The position numbers and the translations under genes are program-made. This document shows, one piece after another, positions 8,164 through 15,554 of a stretch of 46,263 nucleotides of DNA. Source of the stretch: CAZAPV01 sp964487195 (GTDB lineage: Bacteria; Patescibacteriota; Patescibacteriia; SG8-24); contig CAZAPV010000001.1 of the NCBI GenBank assembly GCA_964487195.1, positions 1 to 46,263 of the forward strand, given 5' to 3'. A model generated the notes under the pieces. That model did not search any database and was not told the DNA's origin. It was given only the letters and a program-made list of their open reading frames with translations. The stretch's first letter is position 1. Each line of letters opens with the position of its first letter.

Positions 8164-8559
8164 CTATGGAAAGAAATAATGCCACCATTTGCGCGGATTC
8201 GCTTCCTGCGTCGCCGGCAGGCCGGCGGCCGAGACGGCGTCGGTCTTCGCGAGGCCCCGCACCACCACGACCTGCTCGCCCGGTTTCTGAAGATTGAGCT
8301 GCAGGCGCGCCGCGCGTTCGAGGACGTCTTTGCTCGAAAACCGCTGGTCGAGCGCGGCGAGTTCGCCGTTCTTCGTCTGGAGCTGATCGGCCTGCGATTG
8401 CAGACGGTCGATCTCCCCCTGGATCTCGCGGTTTCGGCTGAACTCTCCGGCGAATCCCCAGGCGATGACGGCGAACAGCGCGACGTTCACGGCGAGCGTC
8501 CGCTTCATGCCGAGCAGCCGGTGGATGTTCGCGCGGAAATCGTTGCGTCGCATAGTCAT
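8164..8559 (-). CDS. FtsB/DivIC-like septum formation protein
   Basis: A 131-residue protein with one membrane helix (about residues 20-38), followed by a coiled coil with leucine spacing (EIQGEIDRLQSQADQLQTKN) and a C-terminal conserved tail. This is the DivIC/FtsB layout of a bitopic divisome protein with a short cytoplasmic N terminus. The ATG at 8559 was chosen because GAGGAG lies 5 nt upstream and the gene then starts 2 nt after the PH-domain stop; a second in-frame ATG lies 6 nt later. Context in an envelope operon supports the call. Confidence 0.8.
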   Translation of the reverse strand: MTMRRNDFRANIHRLLGMKRTLAVNVALFAVIAWGFAGEFSRNREIQGEIDRLQSQADQLQTKNGELAALDQRFSSKDVLERAARLQLNLQKPGEQVVVVRGLAKTDAVSAAGLPATQEANPRKWWHYFFP

Positions 8560-8561
8560 GA

Positions 8562-9254
8562 TCACTCCTCGGTGCCGTCGTCGCGGTATACGCGGCGGAT
8601 CCATTCGCCGCGCTCATCGTCCTTTTTTTCTTTTTCATGCGCGCTCGGACGCGCCGGTCGCGTCCCCTGGTGGAGCGAGGTCACGAACGCGCGCGCCTCC
8701 GCGTCGCTCAAATCGGCCGCGGCGTCGAGCAGCGCGGCGACCTTCCCGCTCCTGCCGCCGCCCGAGCCGGCAGCGGCCATCGTCTCGGTGATCAGGTGAT
8801 ACACGTCCTTCGGATTCCTCGCTGCCGGCATTTCGAGCGACGACGACGTCACCGCGGTGCGCACGGTGACCGAACCGAAATTGAAGATCGTACCGAGGAC
8901 TCCTCTCACCGAATACGATGCGTCCTGGATTTTATCGTACGGCGCCGCGGATACCGTGCGGTCGAAAAATCCGCGCTGGTCGACGTCGACCACGCGCGAG
9001 GAGGTGATCACGAACGCGTTCCAGTACGCGATCACCGCAACGTGCAGCGCGTCGAGCACGCCGACGAACACGAGGAAGCCGAACGCCGCGACTCCCCACC
9101 GGCCGAGCGAGAACAGCGGCACCATAGCGAAGAACGGCGCGACGACGAGCGCGGCGGCGAGGACGGCCGCGGGCGTATAAATGATCCAATGGTTGCGGAC
9201 GACGCGCAGGACGCGCTCGTCGGCTTTGAGATTGATGATCGTCCCGACGTTCAT
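8562..9254 (-). CDS. PH-domain membrane protein (YdbS/bPH2-like)
   Basis: A 230-residue protein with two adjacent membrane helices (about 24-45 and 52-75) followed by a bacterial PH-like domain (bPH_2): A-F-V-I-T-S-S-R-V-V-D-V-D, then RTVSAAPYDKIQDAS and a GTIFNFGSVTVRT segment, all typical of the family. The tail is charged and low in complexity (EKEKKDDER). Molecular function of such proteins is unclear; they are often envelope-associated. The ATG at 9254 was chosen because it makes a 4-nt ATGA overlap with the Mur ligase stop; a longer in-frame start exists at 9299. Confidence 0.8.
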   Translation of the reverse strand: MNVGTIINLKADERVLRVVRNHWIIYTPAAVLAAALVVAPFFAMVPLFSLGRWGVAAFGFLVFVGVLDALHVAVIAYWNAFVITSSRVVDVDQRGFFDRTVSAAPYDKIQDASYSVRGVLGTIFNFGSVTVRTAVTSSSLEMPAARNPKDVYHLITETMAAAGSGGGRSGKVAALLDAAADLSDAEARAFVTSLHQGTRPARPSAHEKEKKDDERGEWIRRVYRDDGTEE

Positions 9255-10585
9255 AGCCGTTTCTTTAACGCCGCACGAAGTTTCGTCCGGTCGTCCCACG
9301 GAATTTTGCCGCCGTGCGCGACGCAGATCGCCTGCTCCGCGCCTTTGCCGGTCAGGAGCACGAGATCCCCGGGGCGCGCGAGCGCGACCGCTTTTGCGAT
9401 CGCCGCGCCGCGATCGAGGATCGCGAACAGGTCCACGCCGTCTTTTTTTCCGGCACGGCGCGCGCCCGCCGCGACCTGCTCGATGATCTCGGCCGGATCG
9501 TCATCATACGGATCTTCATTGGTGACGATGACGACGTCCGCACTGTTCGCCGCGAGGGCGCCGAGGATCGGCCGACGGTCGCGGTCGCGGCCGCCGCCCG
9601 CCGAACCGAGCACATGGATGACGCGCGCTTTCGGGATCATCGCCACCACATCATACAGCTTCCGGAACGATTCCGGCTCCGGCGCGTAGTCCACGATCGC
9701 GGTGAACGGCTGTCCCTCGTCGATGAACTCCAGCCGCCCTGGAGCGCCGCCGAACTTCCGAAGCGCCGCTGCCATCGTCGGAAGATCGATCCCTTGCGAT
9801 AGGCCAACGCTCACCGCCGCGAGCGCATTTTCCACGTTAAAAATCCCGGGCACCGAAAGCACGAACGGCACGCCGTGTACGGCGAACGCGCTGCCGTCCG
9901 GCCGCGTCGCGACGTCCGTCGCTTTCACGACGACGAGCGGCGAAACGTCGGGGATCGCGGCCCCGGGCGTTTTCTCGACGAGGAAGCCGTACTTCTTGTT
10001 CGCCGGAAAACCGAGGAAGTATGCGGCATCCGCGGAATCCAGATTCGCCACGCTCGTCTTCGGCACCGGTCCGCCGCGCAGACGTTTCACCGGATCGCGA
10101 CCGAGTTTGGCGAACAGCTCCCCTTTCGCGCGTTTGTACTGCTCGAATCCGCCATGGGATTCGAGATGTTCGGGCGTCAAGTTGGTGAACACCGCCACGT
10201 CGTAGTTGATCCCCGCGTGCCGGTGCTGCTTGATCCCTTCCGACGACGTTTCGATGACCGCGTATTCGCAGCCGGCGGCGGCCATCTGCGCGAGCATCTT
10301 CTGCAGCGCGAATCGGCCGAGCATCGTCATCTTCTTGTCGTTCAGCCGTTCCTCGCCGGCGATTTTGAACGTCACCGTGCTCGTCATTCCGACGCGGCGT
10401 CCGGCCTCTTCGAGCACGCGGGCGATCATCGCGCAGACGGTGGATTTTCCGTTCGTCCCGGTCACGCCGATGCCGATCATCTTCTCGGAAGGATGGCCGT
10501 AACGCGCCGCGGCGGCGAGCGCGAGCGTCCGATGGTACAGGTCCAGCACGAACGGCGGCGCCAATTTTTTGAGCCATGTTGGCAT
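9251..10585 (-). CDS. MurE-like UDP-N-acetylmuramyl peptide ligase
   Basis: A 444-residue Mur ligase. The ATP site GTNGKST is at 43-49, followed by the Mur middle-domain blocks (VIETSSEGI, TNLTPEHLESHGGFEQY with the catalytic His region) and the C-terminal ligase domain (VDYAPEPESF, HVLGSAGGGRD). Best match by eye is MurE. Two differences stand out: the N-terminal uridine-binding domain is nearly absent (MurE P-loops usually lie beyond residue 100), and the amino-acid recognition motif DNPR is replaced by NEDPY (356-360). The third-residue amino acid is thus uncertain. It heads the envelope operon and its ATG lies 6 nt after a -10 box. Confidence 0.82.
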   Translation of the reverse strand: MPTWLKKLAPPFVLDLYHRTLALAAAARYGHPSEKMIGIGVTGTNGKSTVCAMIARVLEEAGRRVGMTSTVTFKIAGEERLNDKKMTMLGRFALQKMLAQMAAAGCEYAVIETSSEGIKQHRHAGINYDVAVFTNLTPEHLESHGGFEQYKRAKGELFAKLGRDPVKRLRGGPVPKTSVANLDSADAAYFLGFPANKKYGFLVEKTPGAAIPDVSPLVVVKATDVATRPDGSAFAVHGVPFVLSVPGIFNVENALAAVSVGLSQGIDLPTMAAALRKFGGAPGRLEFIDEGQPFTAIVDYAPEPESFRKLYDVVAMIPKARVIHVLGSAGGGRDRDRRPILGALAANSADVVIVTNEDPYDDDPAEIIEQVAAGARRAGKKDGVDLFAILDRGAAIAKAVALARPGDLVLLTGKGAEQAICVAHGGKIPWDDRTKLRAALKKRL

Positions 10586-10591
10586 GAAAAT

Positions 10592-10620
10592 ACGGTAACA
10601 CGCGGAAGATTACTTGAAAA
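10592..10620 (-). promoter_or_regulatory. Promoter of the murE-like operon (leaderless)
   Basis: -35 TTTTCA (10615-10620), 17-nt spacer, extended -10 TGT-TACCGT (hexamer 10592-10597). The start codon begins 7 nt after the -10, at the expected +1, so the mRNA would be leaderless. No Shine-Dalgarno is present. Confidence 0.55.
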
Positions 10621-10642
10621 TCCCGAGGTCTGCTGTTACGGT
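10614..10642 (+). promoter_or_regulatory. Promoter of the protease-pgsA operon
   Basis: -35 TTGAAA (10614-10619), 17-nt spacer, extended -10 TGT-TACGGT (hexamer 10637-10642). The -35 overlaps the -35 of the divergent murE-like promoter. The predicted leader is about 29 nt and carries AAGGAG. Confidence 0.55.
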
Positions 10643-10677
10643 CCATGAAGCTCTTTCCATCTCCAAGGAGACGACCG

Positions 10678-11547
10678 ATGGACAACCTGACTCCGGACGA
10701 TGAGTTTCCGCCGCGTCGACGGTTGTCGACGATTGCGCTCGCGCTGCTCACGATCGCGGGGCTGCTCATGCTGTTCGCCGCCGTGGTGCTGCTGCCGCTC
10801 GTGTTGCTCTCCGGCACACGAACGATGCCTGCGCTGCCGCCGGGCGCGCACCTCGAGAACGGCGTCGTGATCATGACGCCGCCGCTGCCGACCGATGCCG
10901 AACCGCCGATCCAAGCCGTCATCGGACAGACGACGATGATCCGCGTGCCGCAAAAAATCCCGACGAAACCGGCGCTCGGCACCGGATTCATTATCGCGGA
11001 CGGTTACGTGATGACCGCGGCGCACGTCGTCGTCTTCACCGAAAAAAAACGGGTCACCGTGCATTGCAACGATCGCTCCGTCGACGGCGAGGTGATCGAA
11101 ATGGATCCGATCCGCGACGTCGCGATCGTCCGCGCCGATTGTCACGGCGCCACGCTGACGTTCAACGTCGGACCGCTCGACGTCGACCAGCCGCTCGGCT
11201 TCGCGTCGTTCAATTTCGACAAGGATGAAGAAATGAATCTGATGACCGCGATCAGGACGTTCGGCCACAGTTCGCCGATTCCGACGACGATGATTCCGAA
11301 TCCGAAGAAGGTGGCTGACGCGGACGGCTTTCTCGACATCGAAGTCGAATCGATGCGTCAAGGCGCGATCCCGCCGTTCATCGTGATCGCTGGCGCGTGC
11401 GAACGCGGCAATTCCGGCTCGCCGGTGTTCGACATGGACGGTGCGGTCGTCGGCATGATGGTGATCACCGACCCCGGACGCAATCGCACGGATATCGTCC
11501 CTGCGGAGTCATTGCTCCATGCGATGGCGGAAGCGGGGCTGCGATGA
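10678..11547 (+). CDS. Membrane-anchored trypsin-like serine protease
   Basis: A 289-residue protein with a short basic N terminus, one membrane helix (about residues 18-45) and an outer chymotrypsin-fold domain. The triad is visible: His116 in TAAHVV, Asp147 in DPIRDVAIV, Ser248 in GNSGSP. The oxyanion and S1 regions resemble the HtrA/trypsin_2 group, but there is no PDZ domain. It is likely a protein quality-control or processing protease at the cell surface. The ATG at 10678 was chosen for AAGGAG 7 nt upstream; an upstream in-frame ATG at 10645 has no such site. It overlaps the pgsA-like gene by 4 nt. Confidence 0.88.
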   Translation: MDNLTPDDEFPPRRRLSTIALALLTIAGLLMLFAAVVLLPLVLLSGTRTMPALPPGAHLENGVVIMTPPLPTDAEPPIQAVIGQTTMIRVPQKIPTKPALGTGFIIADGYVMTAAHVVVFTEKKRVTVHCNDRSVDGEVIEMDPIRDVAIVRADCHGATLTFNVGPLDVDQPLGFASFNFDKDEEMNLMTAIRTFGHSSPIPTTMIPNPKKVADADGFLDIEVESMRQGAIPPFIVIAGACERGNSGSPVFDMDGAVVGMMVITDPGRNRTDIVPAESLLHAMAEAGLR

Positions 11548-12236
11548 AAAACGGCAAGGAATACCCCGAAAAACGGGGTGAGAACGTGATCGTTCTTTCC
11601 GAACGCCGGCCAAGCTTCCGCCGGGAGCAGGATTCCGTCGCAGGCCGCATCGCCACGTTCAAGCAGCGCTCGACGCTCGTGCGGCGCGCGATGCTTGCCG
11701 TCCCCGCGTGGGTGACGCCGAACGGGGTCACCGTCTTCCGGATGCTGCTCGTCGTGCCGATCGTCGCGCTGCTCCGTGCGGGGTCGTACTGGCAGGCGCT
11801 CGCGGTCGCCGCGCTCGCGATGTCGCTCGACTTCGTGGACGGCGCGCTCGCGACGGCGCGCGATCAGTCGACGCCGCTCGGGGCGTTCCTCGATCCGCTC
11901 GCGGACAAAGTACTCGTCTGCTGCTCGCTCCTCGCGCTCGCCGAAAAAATGCCGGCGCCGTTCATCCTGCTCGTCGCGGCGATCTGCGTCATCGCGGCGC
12001 TGCTCACGATGACGCGGCTCGTCAAAATGGCGAAAAATCGCGGCAGGATCGAAGAGCGATCGATCGCGGCGAAACCGTCCGGCAAACTGAAGCTGATCGC
12101 CGAAGCGGCGGGGCTGCTCCTCCTCATTCTCGGCCTCGCCGCGAACGTCGTCTGGATCCAAATCGCCGGCGGCGTCGCGCTGGTGTTCGCCGTGCAGTTC
12201 GCCGTCATGTCGCTGTTCGACCAGCTGTTCGGCTAA
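11544..12236 (+). CDS. pgsA: CDP-alcohol phosphatidyltransferase (PgsA-like)
   Basis: A 230-residue membrane enzyme of the CDP-alcohol phosphotransferase family. The PgsA-like candidate reaction is CDP-diacylglycerol plus glycerol-3-phosphate giving phosphatidylglycerophosphate. The four metal-binding Asp are present: D96, D99, D117 and D121, with G100 and G113. The Arg of the usual D-G-x-x-A-R motif is Thr104 here; an Arg sits two residues later (R106). About six hydrophobic helices are visible. The start gives a 4-nt ATGA overlap with the protease. The basic N-terminal about 50 residues are extra compared with E. coli PgsA. Substrate is inferred by similarity only. Confidence 0.82.
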   Translation: MKNGKEYPEKRGENVIVLSERRPSFRREQDSVAGRIATFKQRSTLVRRAMLAVPAWVTPNGVTVFRMLLVVPIVALLRAGSYWQALAVAALAMSLDFVDGALATARDQSTPLGAFLDPLADKVLVCCSLLALAEKMPAPFILLVAAICVIAALLTMTRLVKMAKNRGRIEERSIAAKPSGKLKLIAEAAGLLLLILGLAANVVWIQIAGGVALVFAVQFAVMSLFDQLFG

Positions 12237-12240
12237 CGCA

Positions 12241-12269
12241 AAACTCGCCCCTCTTCGGGCGAGTTTTTT
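12241..12269. terminator. Bidirectional intrinsic terminator
   Basis: Stem AAAACTCGCCC / GGGCGAGTTTT with loop CTCTTC, followed by further Ts. It separates the convergent pgsA-like and TrmB-like genes. Confidence 0.93.
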
Positions 12270-12271
12270 CT

Positions 12272-12655
12272 TTACTCTTCGTCTTCTTCGCGCGCCATCT
12301 CGACGACGCGCGGATTGAGAAACGATTCCACCGCGGTCATCAGTCCCGGCAGCGCGGTCCGGAACGACTCCAGCCGCGTGGCGGCGCGGTGCCGTTCTGC
12401 TTCAAGGATCGCCATGATCTTCTCCGGAGAAGACGCGGCGAAGCGCGTGCGTTTCCCCTCTTTGGTCGTCGTCATCAGTCCGCGTTCGGCGAGCGCTTCC
12501 AGCATCACGTAGGTGGTCGGCCGCTTCACGCCGGCGCGCTCCGCGATCTTCTGCACCGCGGCCGGGCCGAGTTCGAGCGCCGCCAAATACACCTTCGATT
12601 CTTTTTCCGAAAGCCCGATCTCTTTGAGCTGGTCGTGGTAATTGAAGAGAGACAT
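12272..12655 (-). CDS. TrmB-family HTH regulator, short paralogue
   Basis: A 127-residue protein whose first about 80 residues are a TrmB-type winged helix: IGLSEKESKVYLAALELGP, then AVQKIAERAGVKRPTTYVML (the recognition helix) and the wing KEGKRTRFAASSPEK. A helical tail of about 45 residues follows and ends in acidic residues. It lacks the sugar-binding domain of full TrmB. It begins 1 nt after the stop of the longer paralogue, so the two form one operon. The tail may serve dimerisation (inference). Target genes are unknown. Confidence 0.85.
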   Translation of the reverse strand: MSLFNYHDQLKEIGLSEKESKVYLAALELGPAAVQKIAERAGVKRPTTYVMLEALAERGLMTTTKEGKRTRFAASSPEKIMAILEAERHRAATRLESFRTALPGLMTAVESFLNPRVVEMAREEDEE

Positions 12656-12656
12656 A

Positions 12657-13226
12657 TTACGAGCTGCGGCCGGCGATCAGCGCGCGGGCGAGATCCGCGA
12701 TGCGCGCGTCGTCGATGACGACGGCGATCGGCGAATTGCCGGCGGCCCAGAGCGCGACGCGCGAGCCGCGCACGGCGATGTCGGCTGCGGCTTTCCGCTC
12801 GCGGCCGTTCGCGGCGACCATCGCGCCCTCGCCATCCATATCCTGTCCGAGAATCGTCGCGGGGTCAACCCCCTCGTATACCCGCACCGCGGCTTTCGCG
12901 GTCCGGCTGGCTTCGCGGATCTCGCCGAGCGCCGCTTTCACCGCGCTCTCTTTTTTGGAAATGTCCTCGCGTTCATGCGCGAGCACGGCGAGCAGCTGCT
13001 CCGGCGGCGCGGCGGTGAAGTGGCGCTTCTTCCCTTTTTCGAACGCGCTGATCAGGCCGCGCTTCATCAGCGACTCGATCATGATGTAGGTGGTCGGCCG
13101 GTTCACCGTCGCCTTCGCGGCGATCAGCTGCGCGGTCGACGGGCCGAGCGCCAAGCCGGCCAAATACACGCGCGCTTCTTTTTCAGAGAGGCCGATCGCC
13201 TGCAAGGTGTGTTCGAGAGACGCCAT
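12657..13226 (-). CDS. TrmB-family HTH regulator, long paralogue
   Basis: A 189-residue protein with the same N-terminal TrmB winged helix as its downstream neighbour (IGLSEKEARVYLAGLALGP, then RPTTYIMIESL) and the same FEKGKKRHFTAAPPEQ wing. A helical segment follows, then a C-terminal part (about 120-189) resembling the phospholipase-D-like or ligand half of TrmB regulators: VYEGVDPATI, GSRVALWAAGNSPIAVVIDD. The ATG at 13226 was chosen because a TTGACA-17-TACGGT promoter overlaps the longer start at 13247. The pair probably arose by tandem duplication with C-terminal loss in the second copy. Confidence 0.85.
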   Translation of the reverse strand: MASLEHTLQAIGLSEKEARVYLAGLALGPSTAQLIAAKATVNRPTTYIMIESLMKRGLISAFEKGKKRHFTAAPPEQLLAVLAHEREDISKKESAVKAALGEIREASRTAKAAVRVYEGVDPATILGQDMDGEGAMVAANGRERKAAADIAVRGSRVALWAAGNSPIAVVIDDARIADLARALIAGRSS

Positions 13227-13237
13227 AAATCGCCGCA

Positions 13238-13284
13238 ACCGTACCATCTCCGCAAATTTCTGTCAAAGATTGATGACAGTCATC
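13238..13284 (-). promoter_or_regulatory. Promoter and candidate operator of the TrmB pair
   Basis: -35 TTGACA (13261-13266), 17-nt spacer, extended -10 TGG-TACGGT (hexamer 13238-13243). A perfect dyad GATGAC-A-GTCATC (13272-13284) lies 5 nt upstream of the -35, inside the 3' end of the glycosyltransferase gene. It is a candidate binding site for the regulators themselves. Confidence 0.6.
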
Positions 13285-14416
13285 TCTTGGCCAATTTTTC
13301 TATCGTCTCCCATGTCATTTTTGCGGTACGTTCCCAGGAATACACGCGGACGCGCGCGAGGCCGCGCTCGGCGTATATGGCGCGCAGCGCGGGGTCGGCG
13401 GCGAACCGTTCCATCGCGATGGCGAACGCGCCGGAGTCGGCGGGATCGATCAGTACGGCCGCATCGGCGGCAACTTCGGGGATCGAACCGGCGTTCGAAG
13501 CGATCACCGGCGCGCCGCAGGCGAACGCTTCGAGGATCGGGAGGCCGAATCCTTCATACCAGGACGGAAAGACGAACGCGGTCGCGCCGGCATACAGATG
13601 ACGGATGGCTGCGGAGTCGACGTAGCCGAGTTCGATCACGGATCGCTGGAGCGGCGTTCCCTCGACGGCGGCGAGCGCCGCATCCCCGCCGACGCCGCGC
13701 TTGCCGACGAGTACGAGCGTCGTCGGATCGTTCGACGGACGGCGTTCCTTGAACGTCCTGAACGCGGCGAACAGCCCGTCCAGATTTTTTTTCATCTCCA
13801 GCCGTCCGACGAACAGGAAATACGGCCGCGTCACGCCGTACCGCGCGAGCTGCGGCGCGATCTCCTCCGAATCCGACGGACGGAACCGCTCATGGTCCAC
13901 GGCGAGCGGGGTGACGAAAATCTTGTTCGCATCCGCGGAAAAATATTTCACGATCTCCCGTTTCGAAAAGTCGGAGACAGTGAGAATCGCGGTCGCGAAC
14001 CGCGCTGCGAACCATGCGGAGAAGCGGAGATACCACCTGCCGGCGGCGGTGCGATACGCGCGCGGCACCGCGATGAATCCGACGTCATGCACCGTCGTCA
14101 CCGACCGCTTCGGCAGGATGATCGGCAAGACGTGCACCGGCACGAACAGCAGGTCCGGCGGACGGCGCAGCATCTCCCACGACAGCCGCAGCTGCGTCCA
14201 CAGATACCGCGGCCGCCAACGGAGTACGCGGCTCTCCCAGCTCGGCGGCAGCTGCTCCATGCCGCCTCGGAGCGGCTCGCGCGAATACAGCACGACCCGG
14301 TACGAAGCCGGGATGATCGTTTTGAGCCGCTGGATGACTTCGAACGCGTACCACTCGACGCCGGTTTTCCGCGCCACGTTGGCGCGCGACGCGTCGATCC
14401 CGATCGTGATTGACAT
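13280..14416 (-). CDS. GT4-family glycosyltransferase
   Basis: A 378-residue retaining GT-B glycosyltransferase (Glycos_transf_1). The N-terminal acceptor domain starts with IGIDASRANVARKTGVEWYA, followed by VTTVHDVGF and ILTVSDFSKRE. The donor-binding half includes YFLFVGRLEMKKN, FVFPSWYEGFGLPILEAFACG (the E-x7-E motif) and the family-typical SIPEVAADAAVL. It would transfer a sugar from a nucleotide-sugar to a surface glycan or lipid at the cytoplasmic face; donor and acceptor are unknown. The start at 14416 was chosen because the -10 of its own promoter lies inside the longer open frame. Confidence 0.88.
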   Translation of the reverse strand: MSITIGIDASRANVARKTGVEWYAFEVIQRLKTIIPASYRVVLYSREPLRGGMEQLPPSWESRVLRWRPRYLWTQLRLSWEMLRRPPDLLFVPVHVLPIILPKRSVTTVHDVGFIAVPRAYRTAAGRWYLRFSAWFAARFATAILTVSDFSKREIVKYFSADANKIFVTPLAVDHERFRPSDSEEIAPQLARYGVTRPYFLFVGRLEMKKNLDGLFAAFRTFKERRPSNDPTTLVLVGKRGVGGDAALAAVEGTPLQRSVIELGYVDSAAIRHLYAGATAFVFPSWYEGFGLPILEAFACGAPVIASNAGSIPEVAADAAVLIDPADSGAFAIAMERFAADPALRAIYAERGLARVRVYSWERTAKMTWETIEKLAKR

Positions 14417-14456
14417 AGGCAACGATGAGTGTACCATGCGCATCAGCTCATTTCAC
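14410..14456. promoter_or_regulatory. Divergent promoter for the GT4 gene (-) and ADP-ribosylglycohydrolase gene (+)
   Basis: Plus: -35 TTGACA (14410-14415), 16-nt spacer, -10 TACCAT (14432-14437). Minus: -35-like GTGAAA (14451-14456), 17-nt spacer, extended -10 TGG-TACACT (hexamer 14428-14433). The two -10 boxes share 14432-14433, the same geometry as at 6974-6983. Confidence 0.55.
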
Positions 14457-14468
14457 ACGGAGGAAAAA

Positions 14469-15515
14469 ATGAACGAAACGCTCAAGGACAAAATTCGCGG
14501 CTGCTTTCTCGGCGTCGCGATCGGCGACGCGCTCGGCGCGCCGGTCGAAACGATGACGCATTATCAGATCCTGAAAGCGACGAACCACGCGGAGATCACT
14601 GGCTACGCCCCGCAGATGCAGACGAAAATCAAGGGGACCAGGAAACTGGAACCAGGATCGACGACCGACGACACGCAGCTCACGCTCGCGGTTGCGCGAT
14701 CGCTCATCCGTTGCGGCGGCTTCAATGCGTACGATCAAGCGCGCGAGCTCGTCGCCGAGTTCGACCGCACCACGTTCGGCTGGGGCAAGTCCACGACGGC
14801 TGGCGCGCAGGAACTCAAGAAATGGTTCAAAACGAACGGCGCGAAAGGACGGCGTCCCGACATGGACGCGCCTCCGAGGATGCGCGGACCCGGCACAGGA
14901 GGCGGCAACGGCGTCGCCATGAAAATCGCGCCGCTCGCGCTCGCCTCCCTGCAGTTCGGCGAAACCGGCCCGGGCTATAACTCATTCGACCATCAGGTCA
15001 TGAGGCTCGGCTTCCAGACCCATGGGGATCTGCGCTCGAGTTTCGCCGCCCTCGCAGTCGGTCACGCCATCAATCTGTTCGGATGCGACGAGCTTCGCCT
15101 GCTCGGCAGCAACGATGTTCTTCTGCGATTCGTCTTTCATGCCGAAAGACATTATGCCGAATACGCATGCGGCGATCCCGCGTTCAGCGCCCGACTCGTT
15201 CTCGCGCTCAATGGACTGAAATACGCCGAGTTCTTACGCAAAACGGTCGGCCCGGGATTTTCCGCGCTCGAATCCGTCCCGTTCTCCATCGCGACCGCGC
15301 TCCGATATCCGGATGATTTCCGAAGCGGCGTGCTCGAAGCGGTGAACGCCGGCGGCGACGCGGACACCAACGCGAGCATGGTCGGCGCGATGATCGGCGT
15401 CCGCGTCGGCATCGCCGGCATCCCCAAGGAATGGATCGACGGCCTTCGCGCAAAGAGCAAAGTCCTCCGCGTCGCGGATCGATTCGCCGAATGCTTCTTC
15501 GGCAAATCTTCATAA
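14469..15515 (+). CDS. ADP-ribosylglycohydrolase family protein
   Basis: A 348-residue protein of the DraG/ARH family, which removes ADP-ribose from protein or nucleic-acid targets with two Mg ions. Family signatures: RGCFLGVAIGDALGAPVE at the N terminus, the metal-binding S-T-T-D-D-T-Q near 60-66, and C-terminal GGDADTNASMVGAMIG, which supplies the other metal ligands. The ATG is preceded by GGAGG at 5 nt. A long open frame runs upstream through the antisense of the glycosyltransferase, but the first supported start is this one. No ADP-ribosyltransferase is seen in the window, so the target is unknown. Confidence 0.9.
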   Translation: MNETLKDKIRGCFLGVAIGDALGAPVETMTHYQILKATNHAEITGYAPQMQTKIKGTRKLEPGSTTDDTQLTLAVARSLIRCGGFNAYDQARELVAEFDRTTFGWGKSTTAGAQELKKWFKTNGAKGRRPDMDAPPRMRGPGTGGGNGVAMKIAPLALASLQFGETGPGYNSFDHQVMRLGFQTHGDLRSSFAALAVGHAINLFGCDELRLLGSNDVLLRFVFHAERHYAEYACGDPAFSARLVLALNGLKYAEFLRKTVGPGFSALESVPFSIATALRYPDDFRSGVLEAVNAGGDADTNASMVGAMIGVRVGIAGIPKEWIDGLRAKSKVLRVADRFAECFFGKSS

Positions 15516-15516
15516 C

Positions 15517-15551
15517 AAAAATCCCCTCAGCTTCAGCGAAGGGGATTTTTT
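15517..15551. terminator. Bidirectional intrinsic terminator
   Basis: Stem AAAAATCCCCT / AGGGGATTTTT with a 12-nt loop, then more Ts. It lies between the convergent ADP-ribosylglycohydrolase and mreB genes. Confidence 0.92.
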
Positions 15552-15554
15552 CTT

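Noticed and set aside
13701..14468. Upstream extension of the ADP-ribosylglycohydrolase frame
   Set aside because: It covers the glycosyltransferase antisense and the promoter. The family start with GGAGG is at 14469.
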